Notes under the pieces: generated by a model | Told to the model about the DNA's origin: nothing | The model's input: only the letters and a program-made list of their open reading frames with translations | Databases searched by the model: none | Program-made: the position numbers and the translations under genes | From: an uncultured Alphaproteobacteria bacterium | GTDB lineage: Bacteria; Pseudomonadota; Alphaproteobacteria; HIMB59; GCA-002718135 | DNA: 44,923 nucleotides | Direction of reading: 5' to 3' | Assembly: GCA_902625365.1 (NCBI GenBank) | Contig: CACOAX010000006.1 | Location: 1-44,923, forward strand | Part shown: one piece after another, positions 9,001-17,283 of the stretch | Numbering within the stretch: the first letter of the stretch is position 1 | Layout: each line of letters begins with the position of its first letter

Positions 9001-10140
9001 ATGAAATTTAATAAAATTACAGACAAAAGACCAGAAGCTCTTCAAGATCATCATATGCCTAAGAGTTATGATATTTCATTAAAAGCATACGGAGGTGGAG
9101 GAACAGCTAAATCATTAAATCCAAAACCAAAAAAACTTAAACATCAGTCAATGAAAGGGTTTGAGGATCAATACAAAAATATAATAGATTACATTGTAAG
9201 GATTACTTACCAAATATGGGAAGAAAAAAATATTGGGTATATTTATGACACCTATAGTAAAGATTGCAGAGTTTGGGATGAATTTGGTTTACAATCTGGA
9301 TCTGAAAAAATAGTTGCTGATACTGTACACACAAACAACGCCTTTCCAGATATTCGATTATTTGCAGATGAAGTTATTTGGGCAGGGGATGAAAATGCAA
9401 GTTATCATACTTCGCATAGAACAATTATTACTGGAACAAATACAGGATTTAGTAAATTTTCTAAACCAACTGGTAAAAAAGTAAGATTATTTTGTATCGC
9501 GAATTGTGTAGCAAAAAATAATGAAATTTATTACGAAAATGTTGTTTATGATACAGCAGGCTTGATTAAACAACTCGGATTAGATTTAAATCAAGTTGCT
9601 AAACAGCTTGTCAATGAGGGAATTGCAGGACCCTATGCTCCTCATTTTAGAAATTCTAAGCCAACAAGAAATATTACTAAATTAAAACCAATTAGTTTTG
9701 ATATTCCAGATAAAATTAAAAATGTGAGAGAGTTCGTTCATGCAGTTTATGATACAATTTGGAATAGACGAAACTTTTCTGCAATAAATAAAGCATACTC
9801 TAGTAATGTAGAATTTGAGGGTTCAACTGGTCGTAAATTTAAAGGAGTTTTGCAATTAAGAAAATTTATAATATCACTTTTAGCTTCATTTCCTGATCTT
9901 GCACTAAGTATTGAAGATTTATACTGGATGGGAAATACAAAAGATGGTTACTTAGTATCAGTTCGTTGGGGTGCAGTAGGAACTCATAAAGGTAATGGCT
10001 CATATGGGCAACCAACTAATAGAGAAGTTTTTTTGTGGGGAATCACTCAATGGGAAATTAAAAATAATAAAATTATTAAAGAGTGGACTGGTTTTAATGA
10101 ACTTGCAGTTCTAATGCAAATTTTAGGAGATAAAAAATGA
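9001..10140 (+). CDS. Two-domain SnoaL/NTF2-like protein with N-terminal extension, copy D
   Basis: This 379-residue protein is a paralogue of the 5764-6756 product. The similarity starts at Met51 (base 9151) and covers two SnoaL-like domains. The first 50 residues are basic and low in structure, with a GGGGT run. Two starts are possible: ATG at 9001, used here because the frame is open and the intergenic distance from the divergent gene is then about 107 bases, or ATG at 9151, which matches the paralogue exactly. Neither has a strong ribosome binding site. The gene overlaps the next SnoaL gene by four bases (ATGA), so the two products are co-translated. The reaction is unknown. Confidence 0.72.
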   Translation: MKFNKITDKRPEALQDHHMPKSYDISLKAYGGGGTAKSLNPKPKKLKHQSMKGFEDQYKNIIDYIVRITYQIWEEKNIGYIYDTYSKDCRVWDEFGLQSGSEKIVADTVHTNNAFPDIRLFADEVIWAGDENASYHTSHRTIITGTNTGFSKFSKPTGKKVRLFCIANCVAKNNEIYYENVVYDTAGLIKQLGLDLNQVAKQLVNEGIAGPYAPHFRNSKPTRNITKLKPISFDIPDKIKNVREFVHAVYDTIWNRRNFSAINKAYSSNVEFEGSTGRKFKGVLQLRKFIISLLASFPDLALSIEDLYWMGNTKDGYLVSVRWGAVGTHKGNGSYGQPTNREVFLWGITQWEIKNNKIIKEWTGFNELAVLMQILGDKK

Positions 10141-10556
10141 CTTTAGATGAAAGTAAAAAATTATTAGCTGATATGTATGATGCACTTAATGCTCAAGATC
10201 TTGAAGCTCAACATAAATATTGGCATGATAATATGGTTTGGCATGGCCCTCCAGGTTTTGGTGATATACATGGTATAGAAAATTTTAAATATAAAGTTCT
10301 AAAACCTTTTTATGAAGCATTTCCAGATTATCATGTAAAAAATGATATTGTTGTTGCTGAAGGTGAGTGGATTAGTGCAACAGGATTTTTAACAGGCACA
10401 CATAGTGGAGCATATCTTGGAGTAGAGCCAACAGGCAAATCTATAAAAATGCAATTCTCAGACTTTTGGACAATTAAAGAAGGAAAATTTTTAGACAACT
10501 ACGTAATGGTCGATAACCATGGTGTTTTTGAACAAATGGGATTGAAATTTAAGTAA
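10137..10556 (+). CDS. Single-domain SnoaL-like protein (ester-cyclase type)
   Basis: This 139-residue protein is a complete single SnoaL-like domain. MVWHGPPGFG at residues 33-42 matches the motif found in the second domains of the 3592-4689 and 7889-8893 products, so it corresponds to a free-standing version of their C-terminal half. The later segment YLGVEPTGKSIKMQFSDFW is typical of SnoaL-type ester cyclases. Its start overlaps the stop of the preceding two-domain gene by four bases. It ends about 30 bases before the convergent LacI-type regulator. The catalysed reaction is not known, and a non-catalytic role cannot be excluded. Confidence 0.8.
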   Translation: MTLDESKKLLADMYDALNAQDLEAQHKYWHDNMVWHGPPGFGDIHGIENFKYKVLKPFYEAFPDYHVKNDIVVAEGEWISATGFLTGTHSGAYLGVEPTGKSIKMQFSDFWTIKEGKFLDNYVMVDNHGVFEQMGLKFK

Positions 10557-10585
10557 AATATTTTTTTTAAACTTAAATTAATTAA

Positions 10586-11587
10586 TTACCTTGTAGTCCT
10601 TCTCTTTACAAGTCTACCTTTAACAATATGATTTATAGATTCATAGTCAGGATCTTGAATAAATTCATCAATTAATTGTGTAACGAGTTTTGACATTTGT
10701 CTTATAGGCTGCCTAACTGTTGTAAGATCATATGATTTCCAGTTTGACATAGAAATATCATCATAACCAATTAGTTCTAAGTTTTTTGGTATTTTTAAAT
10801 TAGTATTTTTTTTAATATAATCTAAACTTCCAAATGCCATCGTGTCGTCAGCACAAAATATGGCGCTGATTTTTTTATTTTTTAAAATTTTTTCAGCTGC
10901 TTGATATCCTCCTTCATACGTAAAAAAACCTTTTTCCGTAATGAGTTTTATTTTCTTTAAACTTTTTAAATATTGTTTAAATCCTCTTGATCTTTCATCA
11001 CTGACAAACGAACCTTTGGGACCTTCAATTAATCCAATTGATTGATGATTATTTTTTACAAAGTATTCAGCTACCATTTGACCGCCATTTTGATGATCAC
11101 ATGCAACTGAGCTTAAGGTTGGAATATCCCACGATCTATTGTAAGCAATAAATTGAATTCTTTTTGCATTACAACTTTCTACAAAACTATCAGTTGGTTT
11201 TGTTGCTGAAACAATAGCTATCAGTTTTTCTTTTAGATATGGCTGGATTAATTTTTCATCTAACTCCTCTCCATCATCAGTTGTAATTAACAGAATTCTA
11301 AAACCACCCAATCTAAGAGCTTCATGTAATTCTATTAAAACTTCAGGATAATATCTGCTTGTTACATACGGTAATATGACAGCAACTAAACCACTGTCTT
11401 CATTTGATACTGAGCCATTTGAAATATTAGGCGCTTTATACTTTAATTTTTTAGCAGCTTCTAAAACTCTTAATTTTGTTCTACTTGAAATACTAGCACC
11501 TTTAGTAAAACACCTTGAAACTGCTGATTGAGATACTCCAGCTAGCTTTGCTACGTCTTGTGATGTCGCAGTCTTATTAGAATTCAT
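10586..11587 (-). CDS. LacI-family transcriptional regulator
   Basis: This 333-residue regulator has an N-terminal LacI-type helix-turn-helix at about residues 8-28 (SQDVAKLAGVSQSAVSRCF), followed by the hinge region and a periplasmic-binding-protein-like sensor domain. The domain carries the usual signatures, including AIFCADDTMAFG and IGYDD. LacI regulators usually repress sugar uptake and catabolism genes and are released by a sugar or sugar phosphate. It is transcribed divergently from the sugar ABC operon at 11719, across a 131-base gap with several palindromes, so that operon is its most likely target. Control of the SnoaL cluster on its other side is possible. Confidence 0.92.
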   Translation of the reverse strand: MNSNKTATSQDVAKLAGVSQSAVSRCFTKGASISSRTKLRVLEAAKKLKYKAPNISNGSVSNEDSGLVAVILPYVTSRYYPEVLIELHEALRLGGFRILLITTDDGEELDEKLIQPYLKEKLIAIVSATKPTDSFVESCNAKRIQFIAYNRSWDIPTLSSVACDHQNGGQMVAEYFVKNNHQSIGLIEGPKGSFVSDERSRGFKQYLKSLKKIKLITEKGFFTYEGGYQAAEKILKNKKISAIFCADDTMAFGSLDYIKKNTNLKIPKNLELIGYDDISMSNWKSYDLTTVRQPIRQMSKLVTQLIDEFIQDPDYESINHIVKGRLVKRRTTR

Positions 11588-11618
11588 GGTTTTATCCCCT
11601 ATTTCAATTATGCAAGTT

Positions 11619-11695
11619 ATTGAATATCAATTCATATTATTGCAATATTTTATAATACTAATATAAAGCAATTATAGATAAATGTGAATTTCACA
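11619..11695. promoter_or_regulatory. Promoter/operator region of the sugar ABC operon
   Basis: Three short palindromes lie in the gap between the LacI-type gene and the sugar-binding protein. They are ATTGAATATCAAT at 11619-11631, TATTGCAATA at 11638-11647 and TGTGAATTTCACA at 11683-11695 (arms TGTGAA/TTCACA). A promoter reading rightward fits TTGCAA at 11640-11645, 16 bases, then TATAAA at 11662-11667. The last palindrome would then sit just after the transcription start, a usual position for a LacI-type repressor. A good ribosome binding site (AAGGGGA, near 11708) precedes the ATG at 11719. The assignment of these sites to the regulator is an inference. Confidence 0.45.
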
Positions 11696-11718
11696 CTTTA
11701 ATTAATAAGGGGAAATAT

Positions 11719-12954
11719 ATGAAAAAACTATTAATAGCTTTATTATTCTCTTTTGTTAGCACAAGTGCGTTTGCTGATGGGCACTCACCTTGTGGAGTAA
11801 CAGATGGATCGATAAAGATTCTAGCAAACGAATTTACGACATACAGAATTTTCATGGATGAAGTAAAAAGTTGTGCAGGAGATGGAGCAGATTTTTCTGT
11901 AACTCACTCCGTTGATCATAATAAATTACAAGTAGCAGCTTTATCAGCTAACCCAGCTGAGTTCTCAGCTAAACTTGTAACTAACGGTTCAATTACAACT
12001 CTGATGAATGATAACTTAATTCGTCCACTTGATGATTTAGTTGCTAAATACGGAAGTGCATTACAAGACAATCAGAAAATCGTGATTGATGGTAAGATAT
12101 ATGCAATAGCTTTTATGGCTAATGCACAACATCTTTGGTACAGAGAAAGCATTCTTAATGATTTAGGGATAGCTGTTCCTTCAACTTATGAAGAAGTAAT
12201 TGCAGCTGCAGAGAAAATTAAGGCTTCTGGTAAAATGGCTAATCCATATGCTGGAGCATTCAAATCTGGCTGGAACCTTGGTCAAGAGTTTGTAAATATG
12301 TACTTAGGTCATGGCGGTGATTTCTTTAAAGCTGGAACAGCTGAAGTAAGTGTCAATAATGACAAAGGTGTAGCTGCTCTTAATATGCTAAAAAGACTAA
12401 CAGAAGTTAGTAACCCAGATTTCTTAACTCAAGATACAAATGCAGTTAAAGAAGAATGGGAGTCAGGCAACGTAGCACTAATGCATGTTTGGAATTCTGG
12501 TGCAGCATCATTATTAGATGATGAAGGTGATCAAATGATCAAAGCAGATACAAGACTAGCAAATTCTCCAACAGTTGGTGGCGGAAGTAAACCTGCTACA
12601 ACTCTTTGGTGGGATGGATTTGGTATTGCAACAAATACATCTGATGCAAATGCAGAAGCATCATTTAGAGCTCTTCTAGGTGCAGCAACTTCAACAGAAA
12701 TGGCAAATGCTAATCCAAATGCAACAATTTGGTTAATTGATGGCTATACTCCAGGAGATACTGCTGGACCAGTTGTTGACGCTGCTAATAGAGGTGCAAC
12801 ACCTTACCCAAGCTTACCTTACATGGCTTTATTACACGGTGCTTTAAGTACGGAACTTGTAGAATTTCTTCAAGGTAATGAGTCTGCTGAAAAAGCTTTG
12901 GCTGATGTAGAAGCTGCTTACGTAGCAAAAGCTACTGAGCAAGGTTTTCTATAA
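11719..12954 (+). CDS. Sugar ABC transporter substrate-binding protein (family 1)
   Basis: This 411-residue periplasmic protein has a clear signal peptide (KKLLIALLFSFVSTSAFA, cleavage after about residue 19). It shows the features of family-1 solute-binding proteins of carbohydrate (CUT1) importers, such as LWYRESILNDLGIAVPSTYEE and WWDGFGIATNTSD. It captures a sugar and hands it to the membrane permeases encoded downstream. It has a strong Shine-Dalgarno sequence, unlike most genes in the window, and is followed by a terminator before the permeases, which fits high expression of the binding protein. The sugar is unknown. The adjacent LacI-type regulator and downstream SDR dehydrogenase support a carbohydrate. 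Confidence 0.92.
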   Translation: MKKLLIALLFSFVSTSAFADGHSPCGVTDGSIKILANEFTTYRIFMDEVKSCAGDGADFSVTHSVDHNKLQVAALSANPAEFSAKLVTNGSITTLMNDNLIRPLDDLVAKYGSALQDNQKIVIDGKIYAIAFMANAQHLWYRESILNDLGIAVPSTYEEVIAAAEKIKASGKMANPYAGAFKSGWNLGQEFVNMYLGHGGDFFKAGTAEVSVNNDKGVAALNMLKRLTEVSNPDFLTQDTNAVKEEWESGNVALMHVWNSGAASLLDDEGDQMIKADTRLANSPTVGGGSKPATTLWWDGFGIATNTSDANAEASFRALLGAATSTEMANANPNATIWLIDGYTPGDTAGPVVDAANRGATPYPSLPYMALLHGALSTELVEFLQGNESAEKALADVEAAYVAKATEQGFL

Positions 12955-12975
12955 ACCTATTAATTAAATATGATA

Positions 12976-13009
12976 AAGTGGAACATAATTATGTTCCACT
13001 TTTTTTTTA
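12976..13009 (+). terminator. Rho-independent terminator inside the sugar ABC operon
   Basis: A perfect 28-base inverted repeat (arms 12976-12989 and 12990-13003, with the innermost AT-rich bases forming the loop) is followed directly by a run of T to 13009. It lies 21 bases after the binding-protein stop and 11 bases before the first permease start. It would end most transcripts after the binding protein and let a fraction through to the permeases. Confidence 0.9.
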
Positions 13010-13020
13010 ACAAGAATTAA

Positions 13021-14049
13021 ATGCCTCATAAAACATTTTTTTGGTTTTTCTTTCCAAGTGGTTTAGCCATGTTACTGTTTATAGGTCTCCCAATTATCTC
13101 AAGCTTTTTTCAATCACTACACATTGAACCCGAGCAGATTTTAATGGAAGTAGAAAAATGTGATCCATTTGGATGTAAAACAGAAACTAAAGTAGATATT
13201 GAGGCTACTACAAAACTACAAGAGGAACAGCCTCTTGGAAGATTTAATGGTTTAGGAACATACGGTGATAGAAATCATTTGGCCTTTGAAGAAATTAAAG
13301 AAGCTTGGGGAAATTCTTCCTCAATGTCTGAGTTTATAGATATCTTGCTGAATTTGCCATTTTATAAAGCACTTTTATTTACTCTTACATTTTGTTTTGC
13401 TGTTACACCTCCTGTTGTTGTTTTAGGATTTATAGTTGCCTTAAGTATTAATACTCTTACAAAAAGTTTGAAGGGCCCAACAATTTTTGGTGTTATTCTT
13501 CCAATGATAGTTACACCCTTAATTGGTTCACTCGTTTTATTCTGGATGATAGACGCAAAAGGTATTTTAGGAGCAACAATTCAATATTTATTTGATGATC
13601 CTAATTTATCATTAAAATCATCAAGTCAATTAACATGGATAACTTTAATTATTTATGGAATTTGGCATAATACACCTTTTGCTTTTGTTGTATTTTATGC
13701 TGCTTTACAAACTGTACCTCAAGATCCTATTGAAGCGGCAATCATTGATGGAGCCTCACGTTATGAAAGAGTAAGACATATAGTTATTCCACATCTTTAT
13801 CCAGTTGCAACATTTATTATATTAATTTGTCTTATGGATAATTTTAGAGTTCTTGAACCTATAATAGGTTTTGCTGCTGAAGGAGTTGCTCAATCACTTT
13901 CCTGGATGATTTACAATGATTTAAGAAGTGAAAACAAAATGTTATTTGGATCAGCTGGTGCTACATCCATGTTAACCATTATCGGTGTAGCCTTCTTGTT
14001 GACACCAGTTCTAATTAGAACTTGGAAAGAGTTTAGAACAGAAAGATAA
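13021..14049 (+). CDS. Sugar ABC transporter permease, MalF/UgpA type
   Basis: This 342-residue inner-membrane permease belongs to the CUT1 class. A first membrane helix lies near residues 7-29, followed by a long hydrophilic stretch to about residue 110, probably periplasmic, then further helices. The cytoplasmic coupling motif is PQDPIEAAIIDGASRYERVR followed by IVIPHLYP, the EAA loop that docks the ATPase. It is separated from the binding-protein gene by a terminator and is followed one base later by the second permease. No matching ATPase gene of the MalK/UgpC type is in the window, so the complex must use an ATPase encoded elsewhere. Confidence 0.9.
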   Translation: MPHKTFFWFFFPSGLAMLLFIGLPIISSFFQSLHIEPEQILMEVEKCDPFGCKTETKVDIEATTKLQEEQPLGRFNGLGTYGDRNHLAFEEIKEAWGNSSSMSEFIDILLNLPFYKALLFTLTFCFAVTPPVVVLGFIVALSINTLTKSLKGPTIFGVILPMIVTPLIGSLVLFWMIDAKGILGATIQYLFDDPNLSLKSSSQLTWITLIIYGIWHNTPFAFVVFYAALQTVPQDPIEAAIIDGASRYERVRHIVIPHLYPVATFIILICLMDNFRVLEPIIGFAAEGVAQSLSWMIYNDLRSENKMLFGSAGATSMLTIIGVAFLLTPVLIRTWKEFRTER

Positions 14050-14050
14050 T

Positions 14051-14932
14051 ATGGAATCAAAAATTAATAGATATTCAAGACAACTAATTTTAATAAATAG
14101 TTTATTTATAATACTTTGGTTAGTAGTGTCTGTGTTTCCTTTTATATGGACATTTTGGGGATCTTTTAAAGTAAAAGCCGATTTCTTTTCAAGAGCTGAC
14201 TGGATGTTTGCTGTAACTGGTGTAAATACTCTCATTGAAACAGGAGATACTTCAACTGTAAAAGCATATGTAGAGTCCTGGACAGAGGGTGAATTCTGGA
14301 AAGCTACATTAAATACAATTATTATTACCGTATCTGTCGTAACTATTTCTTTATTCCTTGGAACTCTAGGTGCTTATGCATTGTCTAGATCAACTTATAA
14401 ATATACTTTTTGGATTTTAATAGCTGCTTTAATATTTAGAGCAATGCCTCATATCACATTAGTGTCTGGTTACTTATTTCCTTTCTTTCAATTGAATGTG
14501 TGGGGGATACTGCCAACTACAATAATAGTTTTAGTAGCAATCAATCAACCTTTTACCTTATGGTTGCTTTATTCATTTTTTAAAACCGTGCCTAAAGAGC
14601 TTGATGAAAGTGCATTAATTGATGGTTGTAGTTATTTTCAAGCGTTTCGTTATGTTATAATGCCAGTTATGTGGCCAGGTGTTATTACTGCAGGATTATT
14701 TAGTATGATGTTAGCCTACAATGATTTCACAGTTACATCTCTACTTTTAAACCAACAAAATTACACAATGGTACCTAAAATTAATGCTTATTTGGGTACA
14801 ATCGAACATAGTGGAAATTATATGTGGGCAGTCTCAAGTGTTGTATCAGCAACTGCACCATTGTTTATGATAATCATGTTTTTCCAAAGACAATTAATAA
14901 GTGGTTTAACTGCCGGAGCAGTAAAAGGTTAA
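14051..14932 (+). CDS. Sugar ABC transporter permease, MalG/UgpE type
   Basis: This 293-residue inner-membrane permease is the second CUT1 subunit. It has about six membrane helices, the first near residues 13-35. Its EAA loop is VPKELDESALIDGCSYFQAF followed by RYVIMPVMWPG. It starts one base after the stop of the first permease, so it is in the same operon and probably translationally coupled. It would pair with the 13021-14049 product to form the channel for the sugar delivered by the 11719-12954 binding protein. Confidence 0.92.
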   Translation: MESKINRYSRQLILINSLFIILWLVVSVFPFIWTFWGSFKVKADFFSRADWMFAVTGVNTLIETGDTSTVKAYVESWTEGEFWKATLNTIIITVSVVTISLFLGTLGAYALSRSTYKYTFWILIAALIFRAMPHITLVSGYLFPFFQLNVWGILPTTIIVLVAINQPFTLWLLYSFFKTVPKELDESALIDGCSYFQAFRYVIMPVMWPGVITAGLFSMMLAYNDFTVTSLLLNQQNYTMVPKINAYLGTIEHSGNYMWAVSSVVSATAPLFMIIMFFQRQLISGLTAGAVKG

Positions 14933-14954
14933 TAGTAAATAAACTACTTATCAT

Positions 14955-15614
14955 ATGAAATATAAGGCACTACTATTTGGATCTATCGGGACACTTATTG
15001 AATCTTCTAATATTCAACGTAATTCATTTAATGAAGCTTTTAAAGAAGCAGGACTTGATTGGTATTGGGATGAGCAAGATTATAAGATTTTGTTAAAAAA
15101 ATCTGGTGGCACAAAAAGGGTAGAAGATTTTGCTGAAAAAAATAATGTTAATGTAAATGCTTCACAAATTAGAAATAGAAAAACAGAACTTTTTAGCTCA
15201 TTCATTATTCAGAATAAACAAAAATTAAGAAAGAGTGTTGATGAAATAATTAAGTATACAAAAGATAACAATATTAAACTTGCTTTCTCAACTTCTACAA
15301 CTTTAAATAATGTCGATGCAGTATTTGAAAGTCTTTCTAATCAAATTTCTAAAGAAGATTTTGACTTTATTGGCAATAAATCGTTTGTTAAAAATGAAAA
15401 ACCCCACCCAGAAATATACAAAGTCACATTAGATAAACTAAATTTACATCCAGAAGATTGTCTTGCAATAGAAGACACTGAAGAAAGTAGTAACTCTGCA
15501 GTAAATGCTGGAATTAAGTGTGTAGGGTTTCCAGGAGATTATCACCTAGAAGATAATTTTCAGATGTGTATCAAAAAAATGAATTTATTAGATCAATCTA
15601 TCTTTTCATTGTAA
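14955..15614 (+). CDS. HAD-superfamily protein with degenerate motif I (CbbY/phosphoglucomutase-like)
   Basis: This 219-residue protein has the Rossmann-type core of HAD subfamily-I hydrolases. Motif II (AFSTSTT), the motif III lysine (KNEKPHPEIY) and motif IV (AIEDTEES) are all present. In motif I the usual DxDGT reads GSIGTL: Gly9 replaces the nucleophilic aspartate and Ile11 replaces the acid/base aspartate. The ordinary phosphatase or phosphomutase mechanism therefore should not work. I believe related marine alphaproteobacterial proteins share this FGSIGTL start, which would make it a family trait rather than a mutation; I cannot check that here. It lies 22 bases after the permease, in the sugar operon. 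Confidence 0.8.
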   Translation: MKYKALLFGSIGTLIESSNIQRNSFNEAFKEAGLDWYWDEQDYKILLKKSGGTKRVEDFAEKNNVNVNASQIRNRKTELFSSFIIQNKQKLRKSVDEIIKYTKDNNIKLAFSTSTTLNNVDAVFESLSNQISKEDFDFIGNKSFVKNEKPHPEIYKVTLDKLNLHPEDCLAIEDTEESSNSAVNAGIKCVGFPGDYHLEDNFQMCIKKMNLLDQSIFSL

Positions 15615-15627
15615 ATAATCAGATAAA

Positions 15628-16395
15628 ATGTTTCTAAAAAATTTTAATGTAAAAAATAAGACTGCTCTTGTTACTGGATCAGGCAAAGGGATCGGTAAAG
15701 CATGTGCCATAGCATTAGCAGAAGCAGGTGCAAATGTAATTATTCTTAGTCGTACAAAAAAAGATCTTTTAATTGTTCAAAATAAAATTAAAAAACTAAA
15801 AAAGAAATGTAGTTATTATGTGTGCGATGTAACTAATTTTGAAGAAATAAAAAAAATATTTTCTGAAATAAATAAATTAGATATTTTAGTAAATAATGCT
15901 GGCACAAACAGACCTGAATATTTTACCAAAATTAAAAGAAAAGATATGAGTGAAGTGGTTGATCTTAATATTAAAGCATCATTCGATATTGCTCAATTAG
16001 CTACAAAAGTTATGCTTAAATCAAAAAATAGAAAAAAAATCGGTGGATCAATTATAAATATCTCTTCTCAGTTAGGTAAAGTAGGAGCTCCTCTTAGAAG
16101 CGTTTATAATATGACAAAGTTTGGTATCGAAGGTCTAACTAAAGGGATGGCTATTGATTTGGCGAAACATAACATTAGAGTTAATTCTGTTTGTCCTACA
16201 TTTGTTGAAACACCAATGGTCAAAAAATTTTTTAAAGATAAAAGTTTTAAAAATTCTGTTATTAAAAACATACCTTTGGGCAAAGTAGCAACAGAAAGTG
16301 ATATCGCTAGTGCTGTAGTATATCTTGCTTCAGATGCTGCATCAATGATGACCGGCTCTTCACTAATAATTGATGGAGGATGGACAGCTAAATAA
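15628..16395 (+). CDS. SDR-family NAD(P)-dependent oxidoreductase
   Basis: This 255-residue classical short-chain dehydrogenase has the cofactor motif TGSGKGIG at residues 16-23, NNAG at 89-92, the catalytic Ser in NISSQLG, and Tyr160/Lys164 in YNMTK. The C-terminal MMTGSSLIIDGGW is also typical. Members with this form oxidise or reduce sugar acids, aldoses and related alcohols (for example gluconate 5-dehydrogenase-like enzymes). The substrate is not determined by the sequence. It lies 13 bases after the HAD gene and appears to end the sugar ABC operon, so it probably acts on the imported sugar or its acid. Confidence 0.9.
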   Translation: MFLKNFNVKNKTALVTGSGKGIGKACAIALAEAGANVIILSRTKKDLLIVQNKIKKLKKKCSYYVCDVTNFEEIKKIFSEINKLDILVNNAGTNRPEYFTKIKRKDMSEVVDLNIKASFDIAQLATKVMLKSKNRKKIGGSIINISSQLGKVGAPLRSVYNMTKFGIEGLTKGMAIDLAKHNIRVNSVCPTFVETPMVKKFFKDKSFKNSVIKNIPLGKVATESDIASAVVYLASDAASMMTGSSLIIDGGWTAK

Positions 16396-16402
16396 TCAAA
16401 AA

Positions 16403-17260
16403 TTAATTTTCTTTATTAATAAAATAAGTTGCTACAATTACAATAATACCACCAATAAAAGTAATTAAAGTTGGTATTTCATAAAAAATCATAAATGTTA
16501 ACAACACTCCAAATACAGGAAATAGAGCGTAAAATGGAAATACTCTATTTACAGGATACATCCTATATAAATAGAACATCGACATGTGTGCAGCAATTGA
16601 AACAAAGATACCTGAATGAAAAATTAATAACCATGACTGAAAACTAATATTTTTTATTTCTTTTATTGTTTGTCCTTCAAATATTGATGATGAAATAATT
16701 AATAACATAAATCCTACTAATCCCATTACTGCATTTGTGAGAGTGACTTCTAAATCTTTTAGGTATCTGGAAAATACCTGCGCACTAGCATAAAAGAATG
16801 CCATTAAAGTTATTAAGATTAATGCAAAAATTTCATTTCTTATTAAAGGATCAAAGCCTAACAAAATAATTCCAAAAAAAGAAATAAATATAAGCACCCA
16901 TTTTTTAATACTTACTTTCTCTTTTAAAAAAAATGAACTTAATAATATTGCAAATGGTACAGCTAGTTGAGACCCAATGATTATTGGAGAAACTATATTT
17001 GCTTCATTTAAAGATAATGTCATAAAAACATTTGCTAAAAAACCCATAGAAATTGAAAAAAAGAGAAGTGGTAACCAGTATTTTTTTTCAGGAATTCTAA
17101 ATCTCCAAAAGGGTAAAAGGCATATGAAAACTACTAACATTCTTAAACTTCCCATTAATAATGGGGGTACATTTTCATTAAAAATAACTTTCTGAACAGG
17201 GTAGGCACTTCCAAATAAAAAAGTAATTATTAAAATTAAAAAGTAATGTCTTAAAAGCAT
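16403..17260 (-). CDS. EamA/DMT-family transporter
   Basis: This 285-residue membrane protein has about ten hydrophobic helices arranged as two EamA-type repeats. The first begins LILIITFLFGSAYPVQKV, and the second spans about residues 145-282. DMT transporters move amino acids, nucleotide sugars or other small metabolites, often outward. The specificity is not readable. It lies 23 bases downstream of the phosphotransacetylase-family gene on the same strand, so the two are probably co-transcribed. It ends 7 bases from the convergent SDR gene. Confidence 0.85.
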   Translation of the reverse strand: MLLRHYFLILIITFLFGSAYPVQKVIFNENVPPLLMGSLRMLVVFICLLPFWRFRIPEKKYWLPLLFFSISMGFLANVFMTLSLNEANIVSPIIIGSQLAVPFAILLSSFFLKEKVSIKKWVLIFISFFGIILLGFDPLIRNEIFALILITLMAFFYASAQVFSRYLKDLEVTLTNAVMGLVGFMLLIISSSIFEGQTIKEIKNISFQSWLLIFHSGIFVSIAAHMSMFYLYRMYPVNRVFPFYALFPVFGVLLTFMIFYEIPTLITFIGGIIVIVATYFINKEN

Positions 17261-17283
17261 TCGAGCTAAAATTTATTTACTGG

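Noticed and set aside
16396-16440. Possible terminator after the SDR gene
   Set aside because: The ATTAA/TTAAT pairing is too short and AT-only to form a stable hairpin.
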